The notes beneath the pieces were generated by a model. The model had not been told where the DNA came from. It saw only the letters and a list, made by a program, of their open reading frames with translations, and did no database searches. 64,000 nt of DNA from Occultella glacieicola (GTDB lineage: Bacteria; Actinomycetota; Actinomycetes; Actinomycetales; Beutenbergiaceae): assembly GCF_004353825.1 (NCBI RefSeq), contig NZ_SMNA01000002.1, positions 248,001-312,000 on the forward strand. The letters run 5' to 3'. A program made the translations under genes and the position numbers. Below are positions 50,145-59,843 of this stretch, piece by piece (position 1 is the first letter of the stretch; every line of letters begins with the position of its first letter).

Positions 50145-51059
50145 TCAGACCTTCGTGTATCGACTCAGGGTAACGAGTGAACTGATGGCGGCAAGGGCGA
50201 TTCCGATCCCGATCAGGATCGGCGCCACCAGCCAGACGTCGGACGTGGACACGAAATTGACCCATTGGACCGTGCCGGCGAGCCAGTCCTCGACGATGTA
50301 GCGGACCCCGAGCCACAGACCACCGATGGCGAGCAGGGCGCCGAGCAGCGCCGCGATCGCCCCCTCCAGCATGAACGGGAGCTGGATGAACAGGTTGGAC
50401 GCGCCCACCAGACGCATGATCGAGGTCTCCCGGCTGCGGCTCATCGCGGACAGCCGGATCGTGGTGGTGATCAACAGGATCGCGGTGATGATCATCAGCG
50501 CCGCCAGTCCGGCCGCCATCACCGTGGTGCGGTTCAGGATCAGGAACAACGGCTCGAGGATGGTCCGCTGGTCGACGACCTCCTCGACGCCGTCCCGGCC
50601 GGCGACCTCGTCGGCGACCACCTGGTACAACTCGGGGTCGACGAGCTTCACGCGCAGGGACATCTGCATCTGGTCGACGGTGATGCGCTGGGCCCAGTCC
50701 TGTTCGCCGAACTGCTCCTGGAACGCGGCGAAGGCGTCCTCCTGGGTCTCGATGTAGATCTCGTCCACGTAGTCGCTGAGCGCCTCGGAGCCCAGCACCG
50801 CCTGGATCTCCTGGACCTGGTCCTCGGTGACCTCACCTCCTGCGCAGGTCGGCGCGAACGAGTCCACGGGGCACAGGAAGATCGAGACCTCGACCTTGTC
50901 GTACCAGTCGTCCTTCATGTTCGCGACCTGCATCTGCAGCAGGATCGCCGCACCCACGAAGGTGAGCGAGATGAAGGTCACGAGCACCACGGAAGTGGCC
51001 ATGGCCATGTTGCGCCGCAGACCGTTCCCGATCTGCGAGAGCACGAACCGGACTCGCAT
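50145..51059 (-). CDS. ftsX: Cell division protein FtsX
   Basis: This 304-residue protein has the FtsX plan: MRVRFVLSQIGNGLRRNMAM, a first helix ATSVVLVTFISLTFVGAAIL, a large extracellular loop of about 120 residues with a Cys pair (FLCPVDSFAPTCAGG), and three more helices (AALMIITAILLITTTIRLSA and others) with RSRETSIMRLVGASNLFIQL between them. It is the membrane part of the FtsEX complex. It lies 9 nt downstream of ftsE. The loop most likely binds the coiled coil of the M23 protein encoded next. Confidence 0.96.
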   Translation of the reverse strand: MRVRFVLSQIGNGLRRNMAMATSVVLVTFISLTFVGAAILLQMQVANMKDDWYDKVEVSIFLCPVDSFAPTCAGGEVTEDQVQEIQAVLGSEALSDYVDEIYIETQEDAFAAFQEQFGEQDWAQRITVDQMQMSLRVKLVDPELYQVVADEVAGRDGVEEVVDQRTILEPLFLILNRTTVMAAGLAALMIITAILLITTTIRLSAMSRSRETSIMRLVGASNLFIQLPFMLEGAIAALLGALLAIGGLWLGVRYIVEDWLAGTVQWVNFVSTSDVWLVAPILIGIGIALAAISSLVTLSRYTKV

Positions 51060-51068
51060 ACCCCGCCC

Positions 51069-51758
51069 CTACCGTTCCGCGCCGTAGACGCCGCGGGCCT
51101 GGTCGCGGACCATCTGCCCGTCCACGAGCTCCACCACCCGCTTGCGCATCTGGTCGACGATCTCGTCGTCGTGGGTGGCCATCACGATCGTGGTGCCGGT
51201 CCGGTTGATGCGGTCGAGCAGGCGCATGATCCCCACGGAGGTGGTCGGGTCGAGGTTTCCGGTGGGCTCGTCGGCGAGCAGGATCGCCGGCCGGTTCACG
51301 AACGCGCGGGCGATCGCGACGCGCTGCTGCTCACCGCCGGACAGTTCGTGCGGGAGCCGCTTCTCCTTGCCGGCCAGGCCGACCATCTCGAGCGTCTCGG
51401 GCACGGTGGTCATCACGTGGTGACGGGGCTTGCCGATCACCTGCAGCGCGATCGCGACGTTGTCGAAGACCGTCTTGTTGTTCAGCAGGCGGAAGTCCTG
51501 GAACACGGTGCCGATCTGGCGGCGCAGGTACGGCACCTTCCACTGGGAGATCCGGGACAGGTCGCGGCCCGCCACGAACACCGACCCCGAGGTGGGACGC
51601 TCCTCGCGGAGCACGAGGCGCAGGAACGTCGACTTGCCGGAGCCGGAGGCCCCCACCAGGAACACGAACTCGCCTCGCTCGACCTCCATGGAGATCCGGT
51701 CCAGGGCAGGGCGGGCCCCACGCGCGTAGACCTTGGAGACTTTCTCTAACCGAATCAC
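51069..51758 (-). CDS. ftsE: Cell division ATP-binding protein FtsE
   Basis: This 229-residue ATPase has [20 protein letters not shown] as Walker A, the FtsE-typical [20 protein letters not shown] around the Q-loop, signature [20 protein letters not shown] and Walker [17 protein letters not shown] with [12 protein letters not shown]. It drives FtsX to control septal peptidoglycan hydrolysis. It starts 166 bp after prfB stop-side DNA in the same direction, so it may have its own promoter in 51759-51924. The length is normal. Confidence 0.97.
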   Translation of the reverse strand: MIRLEKVSKVYARGARPALDRISMEVERGEFVFLVGASGSGKSTFLRLVLREERPTSGSVFVAGRDLSRISQWKVPYLRRQIGTVFQDFRLLNNKTVFDNVAIALQVIGKPRHHVMTTVPETLEMVGLAGKEKRLPHELSGGEQQRVAIARAFVNRPAILLADEPTGNLDPTTSVGIMRLLDRINRTGTTIVMATHDDEIVDQMRKRVVELVDGQMVRDQARGVYGAER

Positions 51759-51924
51759 GTGGTAACCATCGGCCAGTCTCGGGGAAGGGTAAGGAAAAAC
51801 CTGGCCAATGGCACCATAGGCAGCGGACCTTGGGGTCCGGCCGTGACACGCCGACGCCGCCGCAAGGCATCCGGGTGGCGTCCGTCACCGGTGAGTCAGG
51901 ACCCGCGAAGGTCCACCGGGGTGG

Positions 51925-53034
51925 TCAGGCCTCGAGCTCAGCCTGCTTGCGCCAGCGGATCCCGGCGTTGATGAACCCGTCGATGTCGCCGTCGAACACC
52001 GCACCGGGGTTCCCGGACTCGAACTCGGTGCGCAGGTCCTTGACCATCTGGTAAGGCTGCAGCACGTAGGAGCGCATCTGGTCGCCCCAGGAGGCCTTCA
52101 CGTCGCCCGCGAGGGCCTTCTTGGCCGCGTTCTCCTCGGCCTGGCGTTGCAGCAGCAGCCGGGACTGGAGCACTCGCAGCGCAGCGGCGCGGTTCTGGAT
52201 CTGCGACTTCTCGTTCTGCATCGACACCACGATGCCGGTGGGGATGTGGGTCATCCGCACGGCCGAGTCGGTCGTGTTCACGCTCTGGCCGCCGGGGCCG
52301 GAGGAGCGGAACACGTCCACCTTGATCTCGCTCTCGGGGATCTCGATGTGGTCGGTCTGTTCGATCAGCGGGATCACCTCGACGGCGGCGAACGACGTCT
52401 GCCGGCGGCCCTGGTTGTCGAACGGGGAGATCCGCACAAGCCGGTGCGTGCCCGCTTCGACGGACAGGGTGCCGAACGCGTACGGGGCCTTGATCTCGAA
52501 CGTGGCGGACTTCAGGCCCGCCTCCTCGGCGTAGGAGGTGTCCAGCACCGAGGCCGGGTACCCCTTCTGCTCCGCCCAACGCAGATACATCCGCATCAGC
52601 ATCTCGGCGAAGTCGGCGGCGTCGACGCCACCGGCACCGGCACGGATCGTGATCACGGCCTCACGCTGGTCGTACTCGCCGGACAGCAGCGTGCGGATCT
52701 CCAGGTCGCTGAGCGCGGCGTGGATCTTGCTCAGTTCCGCCTCTGCCTCGGCGAGGGTGTCGGCGTCGTCCTCCTCCTCGGCGAGCTCGACCAGGGCACC
52801 GAGGTCATCGATGCGCTCCCCCAGCTTGTCGAGGCGCTCGAGCTCGGACTGGGCGTGCGAGAGCTGGCTGGTCACCTGCTGCGCGGCGTCCGGGTCGTCC
52901 CACAGGTCCGGTGCGGCGGCCTCCTCGGAGAGCTGGGCGATCCGCGCCCGCAGCCCTTCGGGATCGGACACGGCCTTGATCGAGTCAAGGATCTTGGTCA
53001 GACCCTGGATCTCCGTCGAGAAGTCGGTAGCCAC
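51925..53034 (-). CDS. prfB: Peptide chain release factor 2
   Basis: This 369-residue protein has the RF2 anticodon-like motif SPF in [15 protein letters not shown] (about 203-205) and the catalytic GGQ in [20 protein letters not shown] (about 247-249). It recognises UGA and UAA. The start GTG at 53034 gives [12 protein letters not shown], as in related RF2 proteins; the preceding frame lacks family sequence. There is no programmed frameshift near codon 25: the frame is continuous, as is usual in Actinobacteria. It is followed by ftsE in the standard order. Confidence 0.97.
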   Translation of the reverse strand: MATDFSTEIQGLTKILDSIKAVSDPEGLRARIAQLSEEAAAPDLWDDPDAAQQVTSQLSHAQSELERLDKLGERIDDLGALVELAEEEDDADTLAEAEAELSKIHAALSDLEIRTLLSGEYDQREAVITIRAGAGGVDAADFAEMLMRMYLRWAEQKGYPASVLDTSYAEEAGLKSATFEIKAPYAFGTLSVEAGTHRLVRISPFDNQGRRQTSFAAVEVIPLIEQTDHIEIPESEIKVDVFRSSGPGGQSVNTTDSAVRMTHIPTGIVVSMQNEKSQIQNRAAALRVLQSRLLLQRQAEENAAKKALAGDVKASWGDQMRSYVLQPYQMVKDLRTEFESGNPGAVFDGDIDGFINAGIRWRKQAELEA

Positions 53035-53060
53035 AGTCCGCAAGGTTACGCGATGTCCAC

Positions 53061-53537
53061 CTACCCGGATCCCGAGGGCGCTCGGCCGAAGAGTTGCTGA
53101 TGCGGGTCCCTGGCGTGACGCTGCCAGGGCCAACGGCCGTCGTGGTCGGCCCAGACGAACTGGAATGCCGGGATCACCCGACGGTTCGGGCCACCGTAGA
53201 TCTCCTGCGCCCAGACCAGCCGACGCGGGCTCCACACCTCGATCACCCGGTACGGGTGCGGTCGCCCCGCCCCGATCACGTCACCGACCACGAAGGCGTG
53301 CCCGTCCCGCACCTCGGCAGCGAGGTCGTTCAGGACCGGAGCCGCATCGCTGGGATCCAGGCCACTGATCAGCAGCTCGGGATGCCCGTGGAACCGGGTC
53401 ATCCCGATGGTGTAGGCCATCGGAGGGCTGACCGGGCCGGGCCCGACGTTGCAGATGGCCCATCCGTGTTCCTCGATCAGATCCAGGTAGTGCGCCCGGA
53501 CCTCCGCGTCCGTCAGACCCTGACACTTCAGGCACAT
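53061..53537 (-). CDS. DUF4262 domain-containing protein
   Basis: This 158-residue protein has the DUF4262 core: [40 protein letters not shown], then [29 protein letters not shown] and [14 protein letters not shown]. The first residues MCLKCQG hold two Cys. The function of the family is unknown; it is common in Actinobacteria and proteobacteria. GGGGAG precedes the ATG at 53537. It ends 27 nt before the prfB start in the same direction, so it could be cotranscribed with prfB. Confidence 0.9.
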   Translation of the reverse strand: MCLKCQGLTDAEVRAHYLDLIEEHGWAICNVGPGPVSPPMAYTIGMTRFHGHPELLISGLDPSDAAPVLNDLAAEVRDGHAFVVGDVIGAGRPHPYRVIEVWSPRRLVWAQEIYGGPNRRVIPAFQFVWADHDGRWPWQRHARDPHQQLFGRAPSGSG

Positions 53538-53740
53538 GTCGTCTCCCCACTCGCTCTTCGCGCACCGTAGGCGGCGGCCGGGTCCCGCGCCGATGCCCGG
53601 ACCGAACCCTGTGGACGGCTCGGAAACCCGACCGGAGGTGTGGAGACCGCGCCGGCGGCGGGTGCGCCTGTCGTCGACCCGCACCGCCGTCGGTGGCATG
53701 CTGGGCGGCGATCGCACGGTCCGGACACAGGAGGCCCAGC

Positions 53741-54115
53741 ATGATCTTCGGATTCGGCAGGAAGAAGGCAGCAGCGGTGCCCGCCCTGGACCTGCGACGC
53801 GACGGCGCCGGGTTCGCCGACGTCCGCACCGAGGCGGAGGTGGACGCCGCCGTCGGCGCCGGCCGGCTGGAGTGGTTCTGGATGACCTCCCCCCGGTTCG
53901 GCGGCCCGGAACTCCCCATGAACCGTCTTGCCGGGCCGCCCGGGGTGGGCGCCGCCCGGGACTGGATCGACGACCAGATCGGCCTCGCCCTGCAGCGCGG
54001 CGAGCAGGTCAGCGGCGGCGCCGACATGACCTACGACGACGGCGGCAGCCGGGTCCCGCGGGTGGTCACCTACGACTTCGGTGCGGCCGGGAGGTACGTC
54101 CTGAATTTCTGGTGA
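53741..54115 (+). CDS. Hypothetical protein, 124 residues
   Basis: I recognise no family. The protein begins MIFGFGRKKAAAVPALDLRR, has no signal peptide or membrane helix, and contains EVDAAVGAGRLEWFWMTSPR and a C-terminal strand-rich part VVTYDFGAAGRYVLNFW. A clear AGGAGG stands 6 nt before the ATG, and codon use fits the neighbours, so it is a real gene. It is transcribed away from the DUF4262 gene and 40 nt before the hydrolase gene, which has its own promoter signal. Confidence 0.7.
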   Translation: MIFGFGRKKAAAVPALDLRRDGAGFADVRTEAEVDAAVGAGRLEWFWMTSPRFGGPELPMNRLAGPPGVGAARDWIDDQIGLALQRGEQVSGGADMTYDDGGSRVPRVVTYDFGAAGRYVLNFW

Positions 54116-54143
54116 GGCGAGACTCCGCGTCCCGACCCACGAC

Positions 54144-54149
54144 TACGCT
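54144..54149 (+). promoter_or_regulatory. -10 box of a leaderless hydrolase promoter
   Basis: TACGCT ends 6 nt before the GTG start at 54156, with no ribosome-binding site between. It fits a leaderless transcript. The same arrangement is seen at the next two genes (TAGGGT at 55079-55084 and TAGCCT at 56383-56388). Confidence 0.5.
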
Positions 54150-54155
54150 TCGCGG

Positions 54156-54995
54156 GTGGAGACCCTCACCGCCGCTGACGGCACCCGGCTCGCCTACCAC
54201 CGCGCCGGTGCCGGCGACCCGCTGGTCTGCCTGCCCGGTGGCCCGATGCAGGACTCGGCCTACCTTGGAGACCTGAGCGGGCTCTCCGATCATCGCGCTC
54301 TGGTGCTGCTGGACCTGCGCGGGACCGGTGGCTCCGAGGTGCCGCGTGACGCGGCCACCTACCGGTGCGATCGGCAGGTGGCGGACGTGGAGGCACTGCG
54401 CGCGGACCTGGCGTTGGATCGGATCGACCTGCTCGCGCACTCGGCCGGTGCGAGCCTTGCCCTGCTGTACGCCGCCCGGTATCCGGAGCGGATCGGGCAA
54501 CTCGTGCTGCTCAACCCGAGCCCTCGTGCGGTCGCCCTCGACGTCACTGACCTCGACCGGCGTGAACGAGCCGAGCTGCGCCGAACCGAGCCCTGGTTCG
54601 CCGAGGCCTGGGCCGCCTTCGAGCGGATCTGGTCCGGCGAGGCCACGGCCGCCGACTGGGCCGCGATCACACCCTTCACCTACGGCCGCTGGGACGCCGT
54701 CGACCAGGAGCATGCGGCGCTCGCCGACCGGCAGCGGAACGACGACGCGGCGGCGGCCTACTACGGCACCGGCGCGTTCGACCCCATCGCGCTCCGGGCC
54801 GACCTCGCCGAGGTGGCGTTCCCGACCCTGATCGTGGCCGGCGAGTACGACGTCGCGCTGCCGCCGCGCTGCGCCGCCGAGTTCGCCTCGTTCTTCCCCG
54901 ATGCCGAACTTCTCGTACAACCGGGTGCCGGACACTTCCCGTGGCTCGATGACCCCGACCTGTTCGCCCGCGGGCTCATGGCCCATCTCAGTTGA
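54156..54995 (+). CDS. Alpha/beta hydrolase (proline iminopeptidase-like)
   Basis: This 279-residue protein has the alpha/beta hydrolase fold: PLVCLPGGPMQDSAYLGDLS with the oxyanion HGGP-like turn, LLDLRGTGGSEVP, the nucleophile elbow LLAHSAGASLALLYAARYPE with the Ser, the acid in IVAGEYDVALPP and the His in QPGAGHFPWLDDP. The LDLRGTGGS motif is usual for proline iminopeptidases and related S33 peptidases; epoxide or ester hydrolysis is also possible. It starts at a GTG, apparently leaderless. Confidence 0.91.
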   Translation: METLTAADGTRLAYHRAGAGDPLVCLPGGPMQDSAYLGDLSGLSDHRALVLLDLRGTGGSEVPRDAATYRCDRQVADVEALRADLALDRIDLLAHSAGASLALLYAARYPERIGQLVLLNPSPRAVALDVTDLDRRERAELRRTEPWFAEAWAAFERIWSGEATAADWAAITPFTYGRWDAVDQEHAALADRQRNDDAAAAYYGTGAFDPIALRADLAEVAFPTLIVAGEYDVALPPRCAAEFASFFPDAELLVQPGAGHFPWLDDPDLFARGLMAHLS

Positions 54996-55092
54996 ACGTT
55001 CCGGCGCATCGGCGCACCCCTGCGATAGCCGCGCGATCGTCGGCGCGAACGCGCACCGCACCGCATCCGGTCGCGGCGTAGGGTGACAGATC

Positions 55093-56385
55093 GTGCCCCG
55101 CCTGCTCGCCGACACCGCCCCGTTGCGGGTCCCGGCGTTCCGGCGGCTGTGGTGGGGCCTGGGCATCTCCAACCTCGGCACCCAGCTGACCGCGGTCGCC
55201 GTCGGCCTCGAGGTCTACTCCCTGACCGGATCCACCCTCGCGGTCGGCATCCTCGGCATCTGTGCGCTGGTGCCGCTGGTGGTCCTCGGCCTGTACGGCG
55301 GGGCACTGGTGGACCACTTCGACCGGCGGAAGGTGGCACTGCTCGCCTCCACCGCGCTGCTCGTGGTCACCGCGCTGCTGGCCGCGCAGGCCTGGGCGGG
55401 CGTGGACAGCGTCGGCGTCCTGTACGCGCTGGTCGCGCTGCAGTCCGCGGCGAGCGCCGTGAACAACCCGGCCCGGTCCGCGATCATCCCGCGGCTGGTG
55501 CCGCCCACCCAGCTCGCGGCGGCGAATGCCCTGCAGACCCTGGCCTGGAACGTCGCCCTGACCGGCGGGCCGCTGCTGGGCGCCGCGCTCGTGGCCTGGC
55601 GCGGGTACCAGGTCGCCTACACGCTCGACATGGTCCTGTTCCTGGCGTCGTTGTACGCGCTCTGGCGCCTGCCCGACGTGCCGCCGGAGACACCCGACGG
55701 CGCAGCGCCCGTCGGGCGCAGGGGCGTCGGTCTGTCCGCGGTCCTGGACGGCCTGCGGTACCTGGGCACCCGACCGAACCTGCGCATGACGTTCCTGCTC
55801 GACCTGAGCGCCATGGTGCTGGCCATGCCCCGGGTGCTGTTCCCCGCCGTCGGGGTGTTGTGGATCGGCGGCGGAGAAGCGACCACGGGCGCGCTCACCG
55901 CGGCCATCGCGGTGGGGGCGGTCCTGGCGAGCGCGCTCTCCGGCGGCCTGTCCGGCGTGCGCGCGCAGGGCAAGGTGATCGTCGGTGCGATCTCGGCGTT
56001 CGCCGTGGCCGTCATCGGCTTCGGCGTGGTGTTGCTGCTGGCCGGTGAGACCGAGCCGGACACCGTGGTGGTGTGGGCGCTGGTCGCGGCCCTGGTGGTG
56101 CTCGCCGTGGCCGGGGCGGCGGACTCGGTGTCGTCGATCTTCCGGCAGACGATCCTGCAGGCGGCGACCCCGGACGCGATGCGCGGCCGCCTGCAGGGCG
56201 TGTTCGTGGTGGTCGTGGCCGGCGGGCCGCGACTGGGCGACGTGGTGGTCGGGGCGCAGGCATCCTGGTTCGGCGAGGGGGCCGCCGCGGTGATCGGCGG
56301 CTGCCTGTGCCTGCTCGCGGTCACCGTGCTGGCGGCCACCCAGCGCCGGTTCGTCGCCTATGACGGGGCCAATCCGACCGCGTAG
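55093..56385 (+). CDS. MFS transporter (enterobactin exporter EntS-like)
   Basis: This 430-residue protein has about 12 membrane helices. It has the MFS motif A loop GALVDHFDRRKVALLASTAL after helix 2, the LAAANALQTLAWNVALTGGP segment in helix 5, and a central polar loop (TPDGAAPVGRRG). The first part RVPAFRRLWWGLGISNLGTQ is characteristic of the EntS/MFS_3 group that exports drugs or siderophores. The GTG start at 55093 follows TAGGGT (55079-55084) by 8 nt without a ribosome-binding site. The substrate is not known. Confidence 0.92.
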   Translation: MPRLLADTAPLRVPAFRRLWWGLGISNLGTQLTAVAVGLEVYSLTGSTLAVGILGICALVPLVVLGLYGGALVDHFDRRKVALLASTALLVVTALLAAQAWAGVDSVGVLYALVALQSAASAVNNPARSAIIPRLVPPTQLAAANALQTLAWNVALTGGPLLGAALVAWRGYQVAYTLDMVLFLASLYALWRLPDVPPETPDGAAPVGRRGVGLSAVLDGLRYLGTRPNLRMTFLLDLSAMVLAMPRVLFPAVGVLWIGGGEATTGALTAAIAVGAVLASALSGGLSGVRAQGKVIVGAISAFAVAVIGFGVVLLLAGETEPDTVVVWALVAALVVLAVAGAADSVSSIFRQTILQAATPDAMRGRLQGVFVVVVAGGPRLGDVVVGAQASWFGEGAAAVIGGCLCLLAVTVLAATQRRFVAYDGANPTA

Positions 56386-56395
56386 CCTCGCCACC

Positions 56396-57010
56396 ATGGA
56401 ACGCGACGCCGCCACCACCGACTGGACCACGTACTACACCCGGGGTCAGGGTCGGCCCGCACGGGACCTGGTGATCCACGGCGCGGCCGCGGCGCCCGCC
56501 CCCGGGCACGCGGTCGACCTCGGTTGCGGCGACGGCGCCGAGACCGCGTGGCTGCTCGCGAACGGCTGGCGGGTCACCGCCGTGGACCGGACCCCCGAGG
56601 CGATGCCGCTGGTCCACGCCAACGCCGCGACCGCGCTCGGGGAGGACCCGGGCGCCCGGTTGACCACGGTGGTGGCGGACCTGGCGCAGGCGCGGGTCCC
56701 GGAGGCGGATCTGGTCCTGGCCAGTGCGAGCCTCCCCTTCGTCCCCGAGCACGAGTTCGAGTCAATGTGGTTGCGGATCCGGGCCGCGGTGGCCGACGGC
56801 GGAGTCCTCGCGGTCAACCTGTTCGGGGTCAACGATTCCTGGGCCCACCCGGAGACCGGGATCGCGAACATGACGTTCCACGACCGCGCGGCCGTGGAGG
56901 CGCTGTTCGAGGGCCTGGAGATCGTCGAGCTCACCGAGGTCGAGCATGACGGACCCTCCGGCGCGGGCCCCAAGCACTGGCACCGCTTCGACGTGATCGC
57001 CCGCGGCTGA
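56396..57010 (+). CDS. SAM-dependent methyltransferase (class I)
   Basis: This 204-residue protein has the class I SAM-binding motif HAVDLGCGDGAETAWLLANG, the acidic VTAVDRTPEAMPLV at the end of strand 2, and VVADLAQARVPEADLVLASA. It fits the TehB/methyltransferase 25-like group; the substrate is unknown. The ATG at 56396 follows TAGCCT (56383-56388) by 7 nt. It starts 10 nt after the MFS stop. It might modify the substrate of that transporter, but this is only position-based. Confidence 0.9.
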   Translation: MERDAATTDWTTYYTRGQGRPARDLVIHGAAAAPAPGHAVDLGCGDGAETAWLLANGWRVTAVDRTPEAMPLVHANAATALGEDPGARLTTVVADLAQARVPEADLVLASASLPFVPEHEFESMWLRIRAAVADGGVLAVNLFGVNDSWAHPETGIANMTFHDRAAVEALFEGLEIVELTEVEHDGPSGAGPKHWHRFDVIARG

Positions 57011-57019
57011 GCCCCGGCG

Positions 57020-57445
57020 TCAGGGACGAGCCGGCCGGTACGCCTCGTACCGCCGCCGCCATGCCGCACGTACCTGGGGTGGGTGGGCATCCTGCACGCA
57101 GAACTCGTTCCCCTCCGGGTCGGCCATCACGACCCAGCCCCGGTCCGCGCCCTGACCGACGTCCACCCGTCGCGCCCCCAGCCCCTCCAGCCGCGCCACC
57201 TCGGCGTCCCGGTCCTCGGGCCGCAGGTCCAGGTGCAGCCGGTTCTTGCGCGCCTTCGGTTCGGGCACCCTGATGAACAGCAGGTCGGCCACCACGCAGT
57301 CCTCCCGGCTCCCCTCCGGCGGCTCGACCACCCATTCGGGGTCGGTGTCCCGGCTGATCACCCAGTCCAGGGCCTCGGCCCAGAACCGGGCCACGGGGCC
57401 CGGGTCATGACAGTCGACGACAAGTGCACCGATGCGCAGCCCCAT
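57020..57445 (-). CDS. VOC family protein (glyoxalase-like)
   Basis: This 141-residue protein has the two beta-alpha-beta-beta-beta units of the vicinal oxygen chelate fold: LRIGALVVDCHDPGPVARFW, AEALDWVISR, then RLHLDLRPEDRDAEVARLEG and VVMADPEGNEFCVQD. It belongs to the glyoxalase_6 group, found as bleomycin resistance-like or dioxygenase-like proteins. Cys and His at the usual metal positions are partly kept. It is convergent with the methyltransferase gene at a distance of 9 nt. Confidence 0.91.
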   Translation of the reverse strand: MGLRIGALVVDCHDPGPVARFWAEALDWVISRDTDPEWVVEPPEGSREDCVVADLLFIRVPEPKARKNRLHLDLRPEDRDAEVARLEGLGARRVDVGQGADRGWVVMADPEGNEFCVQDAHPPQVRAAWRRRYEAYRPARP

Positions 57446-57519
57446 GGGGAAGCAGGGTAGGCGGGGCGTGCGGTGCCGGTCGAGGAGTTATCGTCCGACG
57501 GTCGGTCGGCGCCGGTGAC

Positions 57520-58350
57520 TCAGCGCAGCGCCGCACTCAGGGCTTCGCGCTGCTCGCGAAGCCAGGCCCGTCCGGCGAGGATCGACCCACCGGCACCCTC
57601 GTCCCACATCCGGGCCCAGCCGCCGCCCCTGGTCCGCGCCGCATGCTCCATGGCGAGGTAGGACCGGGTGAAGCGGCGGTCGAGGACCTCGGGCAGGTGC
57701 AGCCGTTGGGCACGATCGAGCCCGTAGGCCTCCGCGAAGATCCGGATCCGGCGCCCGGCATCGACGTCGGCGAGCGCCGGGTGCCGCAACTCGGGCGGGG
57801 CCACCGGGGCCCAGTACCGCAGCGAGGTGGCGACGTCGAGCAGCCGGGTGCTGGGCCCGGCGAGGTCGAAGTCGATCACCGCGACCGGCCGGCCACGCTC
57901 GAAGATGACGTTCTCGATCGTGATGTCGTTGTGCCCGATCACGTCCGGGGCCTCGAAGACCGGAGGGACGCCGTCGAACTCGATCCGCTCGGGCCAGGCG
58001 ACACCGTCGGGCAGCGCCACGTCCACCGAGACGTCGTGGAGGCGACGTTGCAGCACGGCCAGGTCGACCAGGACGTCCTCGGCCACCGCCCACCGGTGCG
58101 GGGGCCGTCCGCCCATCCGGCCCTCGACGAACGTGAGGACCTCACGCCCGGCGGCGTCCACGCCGAGGAACCGCGGTGCGCCGTCGAAGCCGGCCGCCTC
58201 CAGGTGCCGCAGATAGGCCTCGACGGCCGGGCTGTGGGCGCCGCGTGGTCGGCGCACCGTGGCACCCTTGCGGACCAGCCCGTCGCTGACGTCGCCGCCG
58301 AGCAGCGGCACCTCCGGCTGCCCGGCGGCGCCGAAGTCGTCGGAGTTCAC
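57520..58350 (-). CDS. Aminoglycoside phosphotransferase (APH) family kinase-like protein
   Basis: This 276-residue protein has an APH/choline kinase fold: VEAYLRHLEAAGFDGAPRFL, the catalytic loop VIGHNDITIENVIFERGRPV (HxDxxxxN) and the metal site AVIDFDLAGPSTRLLDVATS. Members phosphorylate many small molecules, and most are not resistance enzymes. The start is a GTG at 58350 that overlaps the stop of the aldehyde dehydrogenase gene (GTGA), so the two are coupled. Longer upstream frames do not resemble the family. Confidence 0.9.
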   Translation of the reverse strand: MNSDDFGAAGQPEVPLLGGDVSDGLVRKGATVRRPRGAHSPAVEAYLRHLEAAGFDGAPRFLGVDAAGREVLTFVEGRMGGRPPHRWAVAEDVLVDLAVLQRRLHDVSVDVALPDGVAWPERIEFDGVPPVFEAPDVIGHNDITIENVIFERGRPVAVIDFDLAGPSTRLLDVATSLRYWAPVAPPELRHPALADVDAGRRIRIFAEAYGLDRAQRLHLPEVLDRRFTRSYLAMEHAARTRGGGWARMWDEGAGGSILAGRAWLREQREALSAALR

Positions 58351-59843
58351 CGGCGCCGGCGGCGCTCGAGCACCCTCGCGTACCCCGCGACGCCCTGACG
58401 CACGGCCCGGAGCAGGCGGGTGTCCGACGTCGGAGTCACCAACGCCGCGATCGAGACCGGCAACTCGGAGCCGACGACCGCCCGCTGGTGGGAGAACGTG
58501 TCGAACCCGGTCCTGCCATGGTAGGCGCCCATCCCGGACCGCCCCACTCCCCCGAACGGGATCCCGGGCAGGGACTGGGACACCGCGAAGTCGTTGCGGG
58601 ACACGCTGCCCGAGCGGGTCCGGGCCACGAACGCGTTGAACTCCGCGTCGTGCGGGCCGTACCACGTCGCCACCAGCGGGGCCGGCTTCTCGGCGAGCAG
58701 GTCGATGACGTCGTCGATGTCGTCGTAGGTGTGCACGGCCAGCACCGGGCCGAACACCTCCTCGGTCGCGATCTCCATCTCGTCGGTGACCCCGAGGATC
58801 ACCACCGGCGCGAGGATCCGTGCGGCGCGCAGGGCGTCCTCGCCGTCGTCGTCGGAGCGCATCGAGCCGATCACCTGGGCGCCCTTCGCGGCCGCATCCT
58901 CGATCAGGTTGACGACCCGGTCGTAGCCGGCCTCGTCGATGAGGGTGGTGACCTCGTTCTCGTCGAACATGTCCGGCACCACCCGGCCCCAGGCGTTGAA
59001 CACCTCCTGGACGAAGGCCCGGGTGGCGGTCTCCGGCACATACACGTCGTCCGGGGACACGCAGGTCTGTCCGGCGTTCGCGAGGCGGGCCAGAGCCACC
59101 CGTTCCGCGGCGCGGCGCAGGTCCCGCCGGTCGGCGGCGGTCTTCTCGCTGATCACCACCGGGTTCTTGCCACCCAGTTCGAGCGTGACCGGCGTCAGGT
59201 TCTTCGCGGCGGCGGCCATGACCGCCGAGCCGGTGCGCGCGGACCCGGTGAAGAAGAGATGGTCGAGGTCGAGCGAGGCGAACTCGGTCGAGACGGTCAC
59301 GTCGCCGGTCAGGACCGCCAGTTCTTCGACGTCGAACGCGTCATGCATCGCGTTCGCGAACACCTCCGCGGTGTTCGGGATGAGCTCGGACATCTTCATC
59401 ATCACCCGGTTGCCGGCCGCGAGCGCGGAGAGCGCCGGGATCGCGGTGAGGTTGATCGGGTAGTTCCAGATGCCCATCACACCGACCACGCCGAGCGGCG
59501 ACGGCTGCACCTGTGTGCGGAGCCCGGCCAGGCGACCGGCCGCACCCCCGAGCAGCCCCCACGGACTGCGGGGCCGCATCCACGTCCCGACCCGGGCTCG
59601 GGTGAGTTCGGCCTCGATCGCGAGCGTGGTCACGTCCGAGACCAGCGTGGTGATCTCCGGTCTGTGCCCGAAGTCGGCCGAGATCGAGGCGACGAGGTCG
59701 TCGGCGTGCGAGACCACGGCATGGGCGAATCGGTCGATCCGGTCCCGACGCAGCGCCGCGGTGGGGGGCCCGTCGCGGTGGAAGGCGGAGCGCTGCAGCT
59801 GCAGCACCTCCGACATCGGGGTAGAGGTGGTGGTCGCGCTCAT
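58347..59843 (-). CDS. Aldehyde dehydrogenase (coniferyl aldehyde dehydrogenase-like)
   Basis: This 498-residue enzyme has GVVGVMGIWNYPINLTAIPA, the NAD site LFFTGSARTGSAVM, TLELGGKNPVVISEK with the catalytic Glu, NAGQTCVSPDDVYVP with the nucleophilic Cys and EVFGPVLAVHTYDD. The lack of an N-terminal extension and the late SQSLPGIPFGGVGRSGMGAY match the class 3-like group that includes coniferyl aldehyde and fatty aldehyde enzymes. GGAG lies before the ATG at 59843. It is the first gene of a pair with the APH-like gene; the substrate is unknown. Confidence 0.93.
   Translation of the reverse strand: MSATTTSTPMSEVLQLQRSAFHRDGPPTAALRRDRIDRFAHAVVSHADDLVASISADFGHRPEITTLVSDVTTLAIEAELTRARVGTWMRPRSPWGLLGGAAGRLAGLRTQVQPSPLGVVGVMGIWNYPINLTAIPALSALAAGNRVMMKMSELIPNTAEVFANAMHDAFDVEELAVLTGDVTVSTEFASLDLDHLFFTGSARTGSAVMAAAAKNLTPVTLELGGKNPVVISEKTAADRRDLRRAAERVALARLANAGQTCVSPDDVYVPETATRAFVQEVFNAWGRVVPDMFDENEVTTLIDEAGYDRVVNLIEDAAAKGAQVIGSMRSDDDGEDALRAARILAPVVILGVTDEMEIATEEVFGPVLAVHTYDDIDDVIDLLAEKPAPLVATWYGPHDAEFNAFVARTRSGSVSRNDFAVSQSLPGIPFGGVGRSGMGAYHGRTGFDTFSHQRAVVGSELPVSIAALVTPTSDTRLLRAVRQGVAGYARVLERRRRR

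Noticed and set aside
51925-53034. Programmed +1 frameshift in prfB
   Set aside because: The RF2 frame is continuous through the region where the frameshift lies in other bacteria; no in-frame UGA is found near codon 25.
57520-58350. Aminoglycoside resistance gene
   Set aside because: The fold is APH-like but nothing ties it to drugs: it is translationally coupled to an aldehyde dehydrogenase and lacks the features of known resistance enzymes.
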